Positions 19,446 to 29,520 of a stretch of 64,000 bases of DNA are shown here, one piece after another. The stretch is taken from NCBI RefSeq assembly GCF_001039355.2, contig NW_019775742.1, positions 67,238 to 131,237 on the forward strand, given 5' to 3'. Origin of the DNA: Lingula anatina. Taxonomy: Eukaryota; Brachiopoda; Lingulata; Lingulida; Lingulidae. Position 1 is the first letter of the stretch. The number at the start of each line of letters is the position of its first letter. The notes under the pieces are model-generated. The model searched no databases and had not been told where the DNA came from. It saw only the letters and a list, made by a program, of their open reading frames with translations. A program made the position numbers and the translations under genes.

Positions 19446-22124
19446 TCACAACCCTGGCACATACATGTTATACCCATAGGCATTAGAATTATCTCCATGA
19501 TAAACAGCCTCTGGAGCAGGGAACACATTACTGGGGTGTGGACCCCTAAATGAGGTTTCCATGTGCTGAGATCTCAATGTACTATCAGTGTGCTGAGGTC
19601 TGAATGTACTCTCACTGTGTTGGGGTTTATATGTGCTGTCAAACTGTTGACTGATGAATGAACTGTCCAACTGCTGACTCATTACCAAACCATCAGAATT
19701 CTCACTGTTGAGACTGTCCTCAGGATGTCGATTTTTATATAAGTCAGATTGATTTTTTTCCTTATTACAAGATAAACCCTTTCTGCTGGGTTTTCCCCCA
19801 GTGTGCTTCTTTTCATGTGTGTTACAGTTACTTTTTCTATTGAATGTTTTATCACAGTGTTTGCACCTATATGGTTTTTCACCAGTGTGAGTCCTTTCAT
19901 GTCTACCAAGGGTAAATCTGTCACGGAATCTTTTTCCGCAGTATGAGCACACATGAGGTTTAATGCCAAGGTGGGTTTTCACGTGATCTCTCCAATTAGA
20001 TTTTCTCACAAATCTTTTGTTACAGTGATCACACTTAAAAGGCTTTTCCCCCGTGTGAAAACGTTCATGTTCTTCACACGCTAATCTGGTTGGAAACCCT
20101 CTATCGCAGTACTGACATTTGTGTGGCCTCTCTCCAGTGTGTTGGGTTCTTTCATGTGATTTTAAAGTTGAACTTTGGGCAAAGCGTTTGGTACAGTACT
20201 GACACAAGTAAGGTTTTTCTCCAGTGTGAGTTCTTTCATGGTCTTGCCATGTTGTTCTATATGCAAATGACATATCACAGCTCTTACATTTGTATGGTTT
20301 TTCCATAGTATGATATTTCTCATGCCTGTTAAGAGCTTCTGTTCCCCAACAAGATTTTCCACAATGCGAACACTTAAATTCATGTGATTTATCATGTTCC
20401 ACAAAATCATCTTTCTTGGTAAAAGATTGTGCACAATGTTTACATTTGAAACCCTCAACAGAGTGAATAGTTTCATGTGCCTGAAGTTGACTTTTCCAAG
20501 TGAAACTTTCATCACAGTGTGAACATTTGTATGTATTCATGTTCTTTTGTGGTATTTCACCATTGTGATTCCTCTCATGTTTGATAAGAGCTCTCGTTCC
20601 CCAACAAGATTTACCACAAAAAGAACATTGTAATTCATGCATCCTTTCATGCTCCATTAGTTCATCTTTCCTGGTAAAACATTTTTCACATTGCTTACAT
20701 TTGAGTCTGTCGCCAATGTGAATACTTTCGTGTAAGACAAGGGAGCTTCCTCTGTTAAATGTTTTATCACAGTGCGAGCATTTGTAGATTTTTGTTTTGC
20801 TTTTATGCCCTTCCTCTGAGTGAACTCTCTCATGTTTGATAAGAGCTCTTGTTCCCCTACAAGATTTACCACAGTAAGAACATTTCAGTTCGTGGATTTT
20901 TTCATGAGCCATTAAATCTTCTTTCCTCATAAAAGATTTTTCACATTGTTTACATTTTAGTCTGTCATAAGTGTGAATCATTTCATGCATTACAAGTGCA
21001 TGCTTCTTACTGAGAATTTTATCACAGTGTGAGCATTTAAATATTTCAGGTTTCTGGTTCAGTTTTGCAGTGTGGGTTTTTTCGTGCCTGCCTAAAGCTC
21101 TAGGCCCCCAACAAGATTTACTGCAATAAGAACATTTCAATTCATGAACTTTTCCATGCTCTCTCAGGTGTCCAGCTCTGGTAAAAGACTCTTCACAATA
21201 TTCACATTTAAAAATGGTTTCCCCAGTGTGAGATCTTTCATGTAAGGCATGAGCACTTGCCTTACTGAACTTTCTGTTACAATGGCAACAATTGTATATT
21301 TTTCTTTGTAAATGTGTGGTCTCTATGTACTCATTATTTGTAGTGTTCTTTTCAAGCCTTTCTCTTTCTTCAGTATTTTCTTTAACAAACCCAATATCTA
21401 TTATTTCATGCTTAATGATCATTTCACTGTCTTGTTCTTGACTGCTGGGATCATGTGTTTCATTGTCCTCATCACTTGTGTTAGGATCATCAGTATCATA
21501 TTCCTCACACTTTCGACCATTTTGTATTTCTAACTGCCCATCAATGTGTAGAGCTGTTATTCTCCGTTTCATTTGCTGAAAATCATTCTTTAGGCTTACA
21601 AAGGTTTTCATCAATTCCAAACATCTGCCACAACAAACATCAGATTCTGCAGGAGGAGAAAGTATTTTTAAAAGCTCATGGATTTCTCTCTCAATATCTG
21701 GACAAGTTGACAGCTTTATATATTCAGCCTTAGAAGAGTCTTTGTGTGGGCCACAGACCAAACACCTGATCCTTTGTTTTCTATGTTTGCTCCTCAAATT
21801 ATCAGTTATCTTGGTGTTATTGCACAGTGTATCAGTATCATGACTGAGTTCACTTAGATCATGCACTTTTACATTATTTTCAATGATTTCATCATCCACA
21901 CTTTTATGGAGTGCCCCTTGTGGCATTTCTCTATCATTATATGTAGCATCCTCAGACTCCGTACCTTCTTTGTTTAAGGTCATTTCTTCTTCACCTGGAT
22001 CAATACTTTGGCCATGAACAGATACATTTTCAAAACTTTTCTTTGATGAAGTGAGTGATAGGCCATGGGTATCTTTTTTACCAAGTGACTTTTCTTCAAT
22101 TTTGCTCTTCTCTGGCTCAGACAT
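19446..22124 (-). CDS. ZAD-like C2H2 zinc-finger protein with nonapeptide tail, 892 aa (copy B)
   Basis: Start at ATG 22124 (MSEPEK), with acceptor AG at 22149-22150 preceding the exon. Domain positions equal copy A: Cys 121, 124, 165 and 168, the SUMO-type IKHE, 18 fingers and tail. Distinguishing residues include KTF for KIF in the ZAD-like helix, a Cys in place of Ser in CEKCFTRKDELMEH, STYKPQH for STYRPQH, and PHPSNVFPAPEAV for PHSSNVFPTPEAV. The last change is shared with the 60099 gene. Unlike copy A this gene has the conserved upstream block at 22882-23265, so it is the better candidate for the expressed member of the pair. Probable nuclear DNA-binding regulator. Confidence 0.9.
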   Translation of the reverse strand: MSEPEKSKIEEKSLGKKDTHGLSLTSSKKSFENVSVHGQSIDPGEEEMTLNKEGTESEDATYNDREMPQGALHKSVDDEIIENNVKVHDLSELSHDTDTLCNNTKITDNLRSKHRKQRIRCLVCGPHKDSSKAEYIKLSTCPDIEREIHELLKILSPPAESDVCCGRCLELMKTFVSLKNDFQQMKRRITALHIDGQLEIQNGRKCEEYDTDDPNTSDEDNETHDPSSQEQDSEMIIKHEIIDIGFVKENTEERERLEKNTTNNEYIETTHLQRKIYNCCHCNRKFSKASAHALHERSHTGETIFKCEYCEESFTRAGHLREHGKVHELKCSYCSKSCWGPRALGRHEKTHTAKLNQKPEIFKCSHCDKILSKKHALVMHEMIHTYDRLKCKQCEKSFMRKEDLMAHEKIHELKCSYCGKSCRGTRALIKHERVHSEEGHKSKTKIYKCSHCDKTFNRGSSLVLHESIHIGDRLKCKQCEKCFTRKDELMEHERMHELQCSFCGKSCWGTRALIKHERNHNGEIPQKNMNTYKCSHCDESFTWKSQLQAHETIHSVEGFKCKHCAQSFTKKDDFVEHDKSHEFKCSHCGKSCWGTEALNRHEKYHTMEKPYKCKSCDMSFAYRTTWQDHERTHTGEKPYLCQYCTKRFAQSSTLKSHERTQHTGERPHKCQYCDRGFPTRLACEEHERFHTGEKPFKCDHCNKRFVRKSNWRDHVKTHLGIKPHVCSYCGKRFRDRFTLGRHERTHTGEKPYRCKHCDKTFNRKSNCNTHEKKHTGGKPSRKGLSCNKEKNQSDLYKNRHPEDSLNSENSDGLVMSQQLDSSFISQQFDSTYKPQHSESTFRPQHTDSTLRSQHMETSFRGPHPSNVFPAPEAVYHGDNSNAYGYNMYVPGL

Positions 22125-22411
22125 TATTACCATTGAAACCAATAGCACCTGGAATATATTATGAAATTATTGTTGACACTGCAAATAAAAGATGGCTCTG
22201 AAGTCATATTTTTGCCATACAACCCATCCAAATGCCACAATACAGTTTTAGAAAGTATAACTTACAGAAATTCTACAAGGCGTCATTTCGTATTTCCCAA
22301 AAATGCTATTTGTAAAGGTATTATCCTCTTTTTGTCTGAGCCATAAATAACCCTCAGTTGTCGGCAACTCATTTAAATAATTGCACACGCAATGTGCCAT
22401 ATATTTTTAAG

Positions 22412-22881
22412 TAAGACTTATACAAACTGGAGGGACAAATAAATAGGTCATTTTATGACCAGAAATTAGAAGACAGTGCAGTTTTAAGCTTAAATGGCGG
22501 ATAGAATGAATAATTTGGTCTATGCCTTGGCATGTCATCTTTATTGGATTTGTATAAGAAACTAAACAGTCAATATGCATTTTTGGAAATCCACCCATGC
22601 TTCATATGTTATTTTTTGAAAATATTTTAGTTTACACCACAGGTTTTGGAAAATGAACATTTCTTCAAAATGAAGATGATCTGTTTGTTTACTTAGTAGA
22701 ATCATTTATAATGCTGGTGGTGTATGTATGTATACTTTTAAAATTTCGAAAATGTGTCCATTCTCAAACCACTTTTGCTAAACTGACCGAGTCAGTCTGC
22801 TTTTCTGAAGGGAAATAATCTCAAAGGCAGAATCAAGACTTCGTTCTAGATAAACTTTTTACTAGTACATGTACGTACTTA
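22412..22881 (-). other. probable 5' intron of copy B
   Basis: It aligns in patches with 29640-29890 and 35390-35470, the matching places upstream of two paralogs (shared words GGTTTTGGAA, GAACATTTCTTCAAAATG, GCTGGTGGTGTAT, GAGTCAG, CTGCTTTTCTGAAGG). It is noncoding. An intron between the upstream block and the acceptor at 22149 would explain it. Confidence 0.45.
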
Positions 22882-23265
22882 TGCCAGGGCAATAAACTGA
22901 TTTCATTACACTTAATGCGACTCTCTGCGTCTCTAAATATAATTGACCATGAAATGGCGCTCAAAAACACAAAGACTACCTTTAGATCTGGGGAATCCAG
23001 TGAAGTCTGCGGCAGGCACGTCCTTACAAGCACTTCTAGGCTATTTACTCTAGCTGTAGCTTCAGCATGTAAAATGAAAAGTACTAACATGCGATACTCT
23101 AAAATATTTTATTTCCTGTCGAGTCATTATGGACAAAAATCGATCGATCGATATTTCACAATTGCCAACACAAAACATTATATACATTTAAATATCTAGC
23201 ACTGCAAGCTACCCCCTTTCACATTAAATATTCGTCATTTTATTCTGATATTAGCTCGTCTTGGT
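22882..23265 (-). promoter_or_regulatory. conserved upstream block, copy 1 (gene 19446)
   Basis: One of four related blocks (others at 30569, 36792 and 43420). On the plus strand the order is CTTTAGATCTGGGGAATCC, ACGTCCTTACAAGCACTT, GCTTCAGCATGTAAAATGA, TACTAACATGCGATACTCT, an AT-rich stretch, then AGCTCGTCTTGGT at 23253-23265. I infer a promoter plus noncoding first exon. Candidate donors on the minus strand are AAAG followed by GTAGTC, or a weak GTCAAT site. Confidence 0.5.
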
Positions 23266-24505
23266 AGGTTGAATTTTTTATGTACAGACACAAATGTGTT
23301 TGTCGCCTGCGTCCGTCGTCGTCGCCGCTGTCGCCGTGCACTTTCAGCTTTATGCTGTTTATAATTTATTTTTCGTATAAAGGCATTTGCCCAGATAACA
23401 AATGTAAATGGTTCATATAACGTAACTATTGCGCATGCGGAGAGCTCATGTACGTGCACTATCCGTTGCAAAAAAAGATTCTCTTTTTCTAAAGGCATAA
23501 TAAACATAATTAATCAGGTTAATCATCAAATCTCTGTCATTGGAAGACATAAGCTGTCTAAACCTTTGGATATTTGGTTGACAGGTGTACCTGTTTGGTA
23601 TATATTTTGTTCTTAAGTCCCTGTACATCTCACATGTTAACAANAAAACCATTTTATCTTTTGTATTCAAACAGAATTGATGGATATTCATGAAATGCAG
23701 GTCAGGCTTGAAAACCAGCCCTATTTATTTGGACTGTTTTTATGAAAGTTATTATTTTTTTATTTTTTGCTTTTTTCAGCATATTTTATCCAATGTTATA
23801 CAAATAAAATGAAAAAACTTACAAGAATGATTTACATACAGCTTAATTTATGAAACCAGCTTGATTGGATTTTTTTTTCTTTCTTGTTGTCTGTACATTT
23901 GACAACTTTGCTGCCTTTGTTGTTTGGCCTTTGCATGTGTTGTATGTATACATGTATGTGTAGGCTCTACTGAAAAATCACATACCAATCATTTGTTTTA
24001 AACTTAATTGCATAATATCGCACTGAAATTTATTTCTGCATATAGGTGTAGAAACAGCCTTGAAGAGGTGGGGTTTGGGGCTAATTCATCTTCATTTCCC
24101 GCCCCATCTTTTTAATGTTATTCACACAAGATGGACTTGACGGCATTAACCAATGTGTAGTTGTCCGATATTTTTACCATTTTTTTTTCGTTGTGAGACT
24201 TGGAATACAAAGTAGCATGAAAGAAAGAAAGAAATAGGAAAAAGCTAATGACAGAATGCTAGTTCCCCCAGTGATATATCTAGACCTTTTTTTCACAACA
24301 GTTTTTTCCACTGCATCTATTAATCTCCCTGATATCAAGAAAAAATACTACTTAATTTGCTCATATTTTTCTTTTTTAATTGTTAAACTTCAAAAGCTAC
24401 AGGTTAAAAAGAAATAATTAAATACTTCACTTGCTCACACACACATTCCCACAGACCACTTTCAGATTCCCACACACCTATTATCTATGGACGTCCCTAA
24501 ATTGT
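23266..24505. other. intergenic with a GC-rich repeat fragment and an N
   Basis: At 23270-23345 lies a CpG-rich stretch (GTCCGTCGTCGTCGCCG) next to GTACAGACACAAATGTG, a dispersed repeat also seen at 29565-29600 and 60930-61000. A single N is at 23644. The rest is AT-rich with no gene seen. The part near 24280-24480 resembles 31375-31560 in the next unit. Confidence 0.45.
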
Positions 24506-24509
24506 GCAA

Positions 24510-24740
24510 TACAGCATATATATGATTGTGTAGATAAGGATAATCTCCAAGTTAAACAGCCTCTAGAGTACATTAAGTTAATGGAATGAGAACTCCTAAA
24601 TGAGGCCTCCATGTGCTGAGATCTAAATACCGGTACATGTACTGTCACCATGCCAAGGTCTGAATGTGCTCCCACTGTACTAGGGTCTATATGAGCAGTC
24701 AGACTGACATATGTTACTTCAGTACAACCGTAAAAATTTG
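24510..24740 (-). pseudogene. extra decayed tail downstream of the 24888 gene
   Basis: On the minus strand, words for RSQHMEASFRSSH and for the upstream and downstream tail repeats are visible but frame-broken. The neighbouring gene has its own intact tail, so this is a second, older copy about 150 bp beyond its stop codon. Confidence 0.65.
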
Positions 24741-24887
24741 CCAACAGTATTTTATTTATATGCAACTGTTATTTCACCAGTGTCAGTTTGACTACCGTAC
24801 TCCATTTCAACTTTTGCTTGGTTGTGACCTTAATTTATACGTATATCACTGTGTAACAGTAAACAATGTAATTCATGCAAAGATACA

Positions 24888-27590
24888 TCACATCCCTGGC
24901 ATGTACATATAAGGATTTGGGTTGTCTCCATGATAAACAGCCTCTGGAGTAGGGAACACATTACTGGAGTGTGGACCCCTAAATGAGGTTTCCATGTGCT
25001 GAGATCTTAATGTACTGTCAGTGTGCTGAGGTCTGAATGTACTGTCAGTGTGCTGAGGTCTGAATGTACTCTCACTGTGTTGGGGTTTATATGTGCTGTT
25101 AAACTGTGGACTGATGAATGAACTGTCCAACTGCTGACTCATTTCCAAACCATCAGAGTTCTCACTGTTAACACTGTCTTCAGCATGCATGCTTCTTTCA
25201 GATGAACTTTTAAATTTATTTTCAGATAACCGATGTTTTACTGTTTTCTTCCCTATGTGACTTTTTTCGTGTGTGTTACAGTTACTTTTTCTATTGAATG
25301 TTTTATCACAGTGCTTGCACTTATATGGTTTTTCACCAGTGTGGGTTCTTTCATGTCTAATAAGGTGAGTTTTGTCAAAAAATCCCATTCCACAGTAGGA
25401 ACAAATATGAGATTTAATTCCAAGATGAATCTTCAAATGATCTCTCCAACATGAACTTCGAGCAAATCTTTTGCCACAGTGATCGCACTTAAATGGTTTC
25501 TCCCCTGTATGTGAGCGTTCATGTTCTTCACAAGGTATTCTGGCTCCAAATCGGCGATCACAGAACTGGCATTTGTGTCGTCTATCTCCAGTGTGTTGGG
25601 TCATCACATGTGATATCAAAGTTGAACCATTAGCAAAGCCTTTGGTACAGTACTTGCACAAATAAGGTTTTTCTCCAGTGTGAGTATTTTGATGGTTTTG
25701 CAATGATTTGATAAATTGAAATGACTTATCACAGATGTCGCATTTGAATCGTTTTTCCACAGTATGATACTTCTCATGCTTCTTTAGAGCTTCCATTCCC
25801 CAACAAGATTTTCCACAATGAGAACATTTAAATTCATGTGATTTGTCATGTTCAATAAAATCTTCTTTCATGGTAAAAGACTGTCCACAATGTTTACATT
25901 TGAATCCTTCAACAAAATGAATAGTTTCATGAGCATCTAACTGATTTCTCCAATTGAAACTTTCATCACAATATGAACATTTGTATTCATTCATATTCTT
26001 TTGTGGCTTTTCACCACTGTGAAGACTCTCATGTTTGATAAGAGCCCTGGTTCCCCAACAAGATTTACTACAGTAAGAACATTTCAGTTCATGAATTTTT
26101 TCATGCTCCCATAGATCATCCTTTTTTGTAAAAATTTTTTCACATTGTTTACATTTGAGTCGATTACCAGTGTGGATCATTTCATGCATAACAATTGCAC
26201 CTTTCTTGCTAGATGTCTTGTCACAATGTGAGCACTTGTATGTTTTTGTTTTGCTTTCGTGACCTTGGCCTATGTGTAGTCTCTTGTGTTTGACAAGTGC
26301 TCTAGTTCCCCAACAAGATTTACCACAGTAAGAACATTTCAATTCGTGAATTTTTTCATGCTCCATTAAATCTTCCTTCCTCATAAAAGATTTTTCACAA
26401 TGTTTACATTTCAGTCTGTCATCAGTGTGTATTCTTTCATGCATTACAAGTGCATGCTTTTTAGTAAGAATTTTATCACAGTATGAACACTTAAATTTTT
26501 CAATTTTCGTCGGTTTCTTCAGTTTTGCAGTGTGGGTTTCTTCGTGCCTGCCTAAAGCTCTAGGCCCCCAACAAGATTTACCACAATAAGAACATTTCAA
26601 CTCATGAACTTTTCCATGCTCTCTCAGGTGTCCGGCTCTGTTAAAGGACTCTTCACAATATTCACATTTGAAAATGGTTTCCCCAGTGTGAGATCTTTCA
26701 TGTGTAGCATGAGCACTTGCCTGACTGAATGTTGCATTACAATGGCAACAATTGTATATTTTTCTTTTTGAATGTGTAGTCTTTATGTCTGCATTGTTTG
26801 AAGTGTCCTTTTCAAGGTTGCTCTTTTCTTCAGTAGGATTATTTTCCTCATCAAACCCAATATCAATTATTTCCTGCTTAATGACCATTTCACTGTGTTG
26901 TTCTTGGCTGCTGGGATAATATGTTTGATTGCCACCATCACTGCTGTCATGATCATCAGTGTCCGATCCCTCACACTTTTGACTGTTTTGTATTTCTAAC
27001 TGTCCATTAATATGTAGAGCTGTTATTTTTTGTTTCATTTGTTGAAAATCATTCTTTAAGTTAACAAAGGTTTTCATTAAATCCAAACATCTGCCACAAC
27101 AAACATCAGATTCTGCAGGAGGAGAAAGTATTTTCAAAAGCTCATGGATTTCTCTCTCAATATCTGGACAAGTTGACAACTTTACATATTCAGCCTTAGA
27201 AGTGTCTTTGTGTGGGCCACAGACCAAACATCTGAGCCTTTGTTTAACATCTTTGCTCCTCAAATTATCAGTTATATTGGTATTATTGCCCAGCACATCA
27301 CCAACATGACTGAGTTCATTTGGAACAGGCTCCTTTGTATTGCCATCAATGATTTTATCATCCACACTTTTATCCAGTGTCTCTTGCTGTATTTCCTGAC
27401 CATTACCTACAGCATCCTCAGACTCAGTATCTTCTTTTTTTAAAGTCATTTCTTCTTCATCTGAATCAACATTTTGTCCATGAACAGTCATATTTCTAAA
27501 ACTTTTCTTTGACAAAGTGAGTGATAGGCCATGGGTATCTTTTTCACCAGGTAACGTTTCTTCAATTTTGTTCTTCTCTGGCTCAGACAT
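24888..27590 (-). CDS. ZAD-like C2H2 zinc-finger protein with nonapeptide tail, 900 aa
   Basis: Start at ATG 27590 (MSEPEKNKI). An ATG at 27623 lies before the acceptor (CTTCAG, exon from 27614), so it would be intronic. The ZAD-like Cys are at 121, 124, 165 and 168, followed by VIKQE. Four triads follow. The third opens with CDKTSSKKG, where the usual Phe is Ser, so that finger may be weakly folded. Six further fingers include an FANGSTLISHVMTQH finger shared only with the 32215 gene. The tail has one more nonapeptide than its neighbours: the 27-bp unit at 25014-25040 is repeated exactly at 25041-25067. It ends in YMPGM. Probable nuclear DNA-binding regulator; target unknown. Confidence 0.9.
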   Translation of the reverse strand: MSEPEKNKIEETLPGEKDTHGLSLTLSKKSFRNMTVHGQNVDSDEEEMTLKKEDTESEDAVGNGQEIQQETLDKSVDDKIIDGNTKEPVPNELSHVGDVLGNNTNITDNLRSKDVKQRLRCLVCGPHKDTSKAEYVKLSTCPDIEREIHELLKILSPPAESDVCCGRCLDLMKTFVNLKNDFQQMKQKITALHINGQLEIQNSQKCEGSDTDDHDSSDGGNQTYYPSSQEQHSEMVIKQEIIDIGFDEENNPTEEKSNLEKDTSNNADIKTTHSKRKIYNCCHCNATFSQASAHATHERSHTGETIFKCEYCEESFNRAGHLREHGKVHELKCSYCGKSCWGPRALGRHEETHTAKLKKPTKIEKFKCSYCDKILTKKHALVMHERIHTDDRLKCKHCEKSFMRKEDLMEHEKIHELKCSYCGKSCWGTRALVKHKRLHIGQGHESKTKTYKCSHCDKTSSKKGAIVMHEMIHTGNRLKCKQCEKIFTKKDDLWEHEKIHELKCSYCSKSCWGTRALIKHESLHSGEKPQKNMNEYKCSYCDESFNWRNQLDAHETIHFVEGFKCKHCGQSFTMKEDFIEHDKSHEFKCSHCGKSCWGMEALKKHEKYHTVEKRFKCDICDKSFQFIKSLQNHQNTHTGEKPYLCKYCTKGFANGSTLISHVMTQHTGDRRHKCQFCDRRFGARIPCEEHERSHTGEKPFKCDHCGKRFARSSCWRDHLKIHLGIKSHICSYCGMGFFDKTHLIRHERTHTGEKPYKCKHCDKTFNRKSNCNTHEKSHIGKKTVKHRLSENKFKSSSERSMHAEDSVNSENSDGLEMSQQLDSSFISPQFNSTYKPQHSESTFRPQHTDSTFRPQHTDSTLRSQHMETSFRGPHSSNVFPTPEAVYHGDNPNPYMYMPGM
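25014..25067 (-). repeat. exact 27-bp tandem duplication in the tail
   Basis: Two identical 27-bp units code for one extra nonapeptide (PQHTDSTFR). It shows how the tail grows by slippage or unequal exchange. Confidence 0.9.
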
Positions 27591-27919
27591 TATTACAGTT
27601 GAAACCAAGAACACCTGAAGCATATTATGAAATTATTATTGACATTGCAGACATGCTGAAAACTATTCAGAAAGGTCGGACATTTGGACCGGCAGTATTG
27701 AAAAATTTGCCGGACTGAATGGATTTTTGTCAGACCAAAAATCACCCTATTTGTTTGAAACAGATACTACCAGTATAATTAGGGTAGCTTACTTTGTTTT
27801 TGAATGTGATAGGTTTGAAATGGAAGGGAAACAAGTCAGCAAAGCTGTCAAATGTACAGACAAAAAACAGGAAATAACTATGCACAAAATAGGCTACTGT
27901 CAATTCTGATGCAAAAGTA
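27591..27919 (-). other. 5' UTR, acceptor and intron start of the 24888 gene
   Basis: Exon sequence runs from 27614 to the ATG, with acceptor AG at 27615-27616. Further right is noncoding sequence containing GGACATTTGGACCGGCAG, not recognised. Confidence 0.45.
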
Positions 27920-28700
27920 CATTGTGTTAAACTGCAAATTCAACATCAAATTTTAATTATGCTCAACAGGTAATACCAATGTAAGTAAAATGTGTAACAA
28001 GCATAAGGCTTCAGGCCCATGGGAGTTCAAGTTCACACTTTGAAAATGTATATCTTCCAGAAAAAGAAGCCAATTAAACTGCTTTTCCAACTCAGGCTGC
28101 ATTTTAGTCCTGTATTTCTTTTTTGAAAGTTTGACAATCATAAGTAACATGGTTTTCCCATAATGGTCATCATGGCAGCAGCACCCAAAATTGTGTTTTC
28201 CTCTATTCTGATGCAATATTACATAATGTTTAACAGCAAAATGACCATCAATTTTTAATAATAAAATACACGTATCATGGATTTTCAGAAAATGTGACTA
28301 GCATGGGTCTTCAAGCCTGTGGAACTTCAAAGTCACACCTTGAAAATGCCAATATGTGAAAAATTAAATTTTCACAAAAAAATTGTTTAACTGGCAGCAA
28401 GAATTACCAAACAGACTGCATTGCCTACTGAAGCTGTATTTTAGTCCCATGATTCTTTCCTGTAAGTTTGAGAACAGTAAGTGACATGGTTTTTCTTAAA
28501 TGGTCATCATGAGAGCAGTGTCCAAAATAGGTTTTTTTCAAATTTTGATGCAATATTACATAATGTTTAACAGCATAATGACCATCAATTTTTAATAATA
28601 AAATATTAGTATCATGGACATTCAGAAAATGTGACTAGCAAAGGTCTTCAGGCCCATGAAACTTCAAAGTCACAACTTGAAAATGCCAAAATGTAAACAA
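27920..28700. repeat. diverged tandem repeat, period about 337 bp
   Basis: The words ACATAATGTTTAACAGCA, ATGACCATCAATTTTTAATA and AATGTGACTAGCA recur at 28221 and 28558, 337 bp apart. An older copy begins near 27920. Each also holds AACTTCAAAGTCACA or a variant. Noncoding. It lies in the probable 5' intron of the 24888 gene and partly explains why that intron is longer than in paralogs. Confidence 0.7.
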
Positions 28701-29097
28701 GACAGCACTGTTCTGAAATATTTTTTTCCATTTTTAACAATTTTTAACATAAAACAAAATTAACAGTTTACTGCCATTTTTATATGATCAACTAAGAAAA
28801 TTGATGAGATGGAGAAAATATCAATAGAGCAGTATTAAATGTCCAATTTCTTCCATTCTGAGATTCTGAACATAGTGAATGATTGAATCTGACAAACTGC
28901 AATGATATGAGTTTATTTCCATTTTTGAAACTTTATTACACAATACACGATAACAAGTTTACCATCATTTTTACAAAACAACTAACAATGTTGTAAAGAT
29001 GCAGGAAATGTCAATCAAACACTTTTATGTATCTTATTAATTAAATCATGAAACTGTTTACATGCCTAAGAATTGAATCTGAGGAAATGGGAAAAAA
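28701..29097. other. AT-rich spacer, no gene seen
   Basis: Noncoding, between two tandem-repeat blocks. It contains fragments such as CTTTATTACACAATACACG but no clear unit. Confidence 0.35.
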
Positions 29098-29520
29098 CGG
29101 CATAACTTCTAAAATAATGGCCTGATTATGCTGATATTTGAACTCAACCTGCATTTTAGCAGGATTGACCACTCCTGTGAGTTTAAGAACAATTGGCCAA
29201 TCTGTTTTTCTTATATTGTGTTTACAGTGTTGCATATATGCTGAAAAGTGAAAAAAAAAAGCATAACTACTAAAATAGTGGCCCAATCATGCCGATTTTT
29301 GAACTGAACCTGCATTTTAGTAAGATCGATTACTCCTGTGAGTTTCATGACAACAGGCCTATGGGTTTTCCTTGAAATGTGTTTACAGTGTTGCATATAT
29401 GCTGAAAAGTGAAAAAACAGCATAACTTCTACAATAATGGCCCGATCATGCTGATTTTCGAACTTGACTTGGGTTTTATGAATATTCATCAGCTCTGTAA
29501 ATATAAAGCCAAAAAGTAAA
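29098..29520. repeat. diverged tandem repeat, period about 160 bp
   Basis: CATAACTTCTAAAATAATGG or a variant occurs at 29101, 29262 and 29421. Each is followed by ATGCTGATTTTTGAAC-like and GTGTTTACAGTGTTGCATAT words. A fragment of the same family stands at 60880-60925, just after an N. Confidence 0.75.

Larger units (their letters stand above)
16997..22411. repeat. duplication unit B
   Basis: Counterpart of 11983-16566. The extra length comes from a 344-bp MITE, a 258-bp MITE nested in the hAT-like element, and a replaced segment at about 18995-19270. Confidence 0.9.

Noticed and set aside
27591-27623. Upstream ATG giving MLQVFLVSTVI before MSEPEK (and MFQVFLVSTVI at 34926)
   Set aside because: The ATG lies on the intron side of the conserved acceptor and is absent from sister genes.
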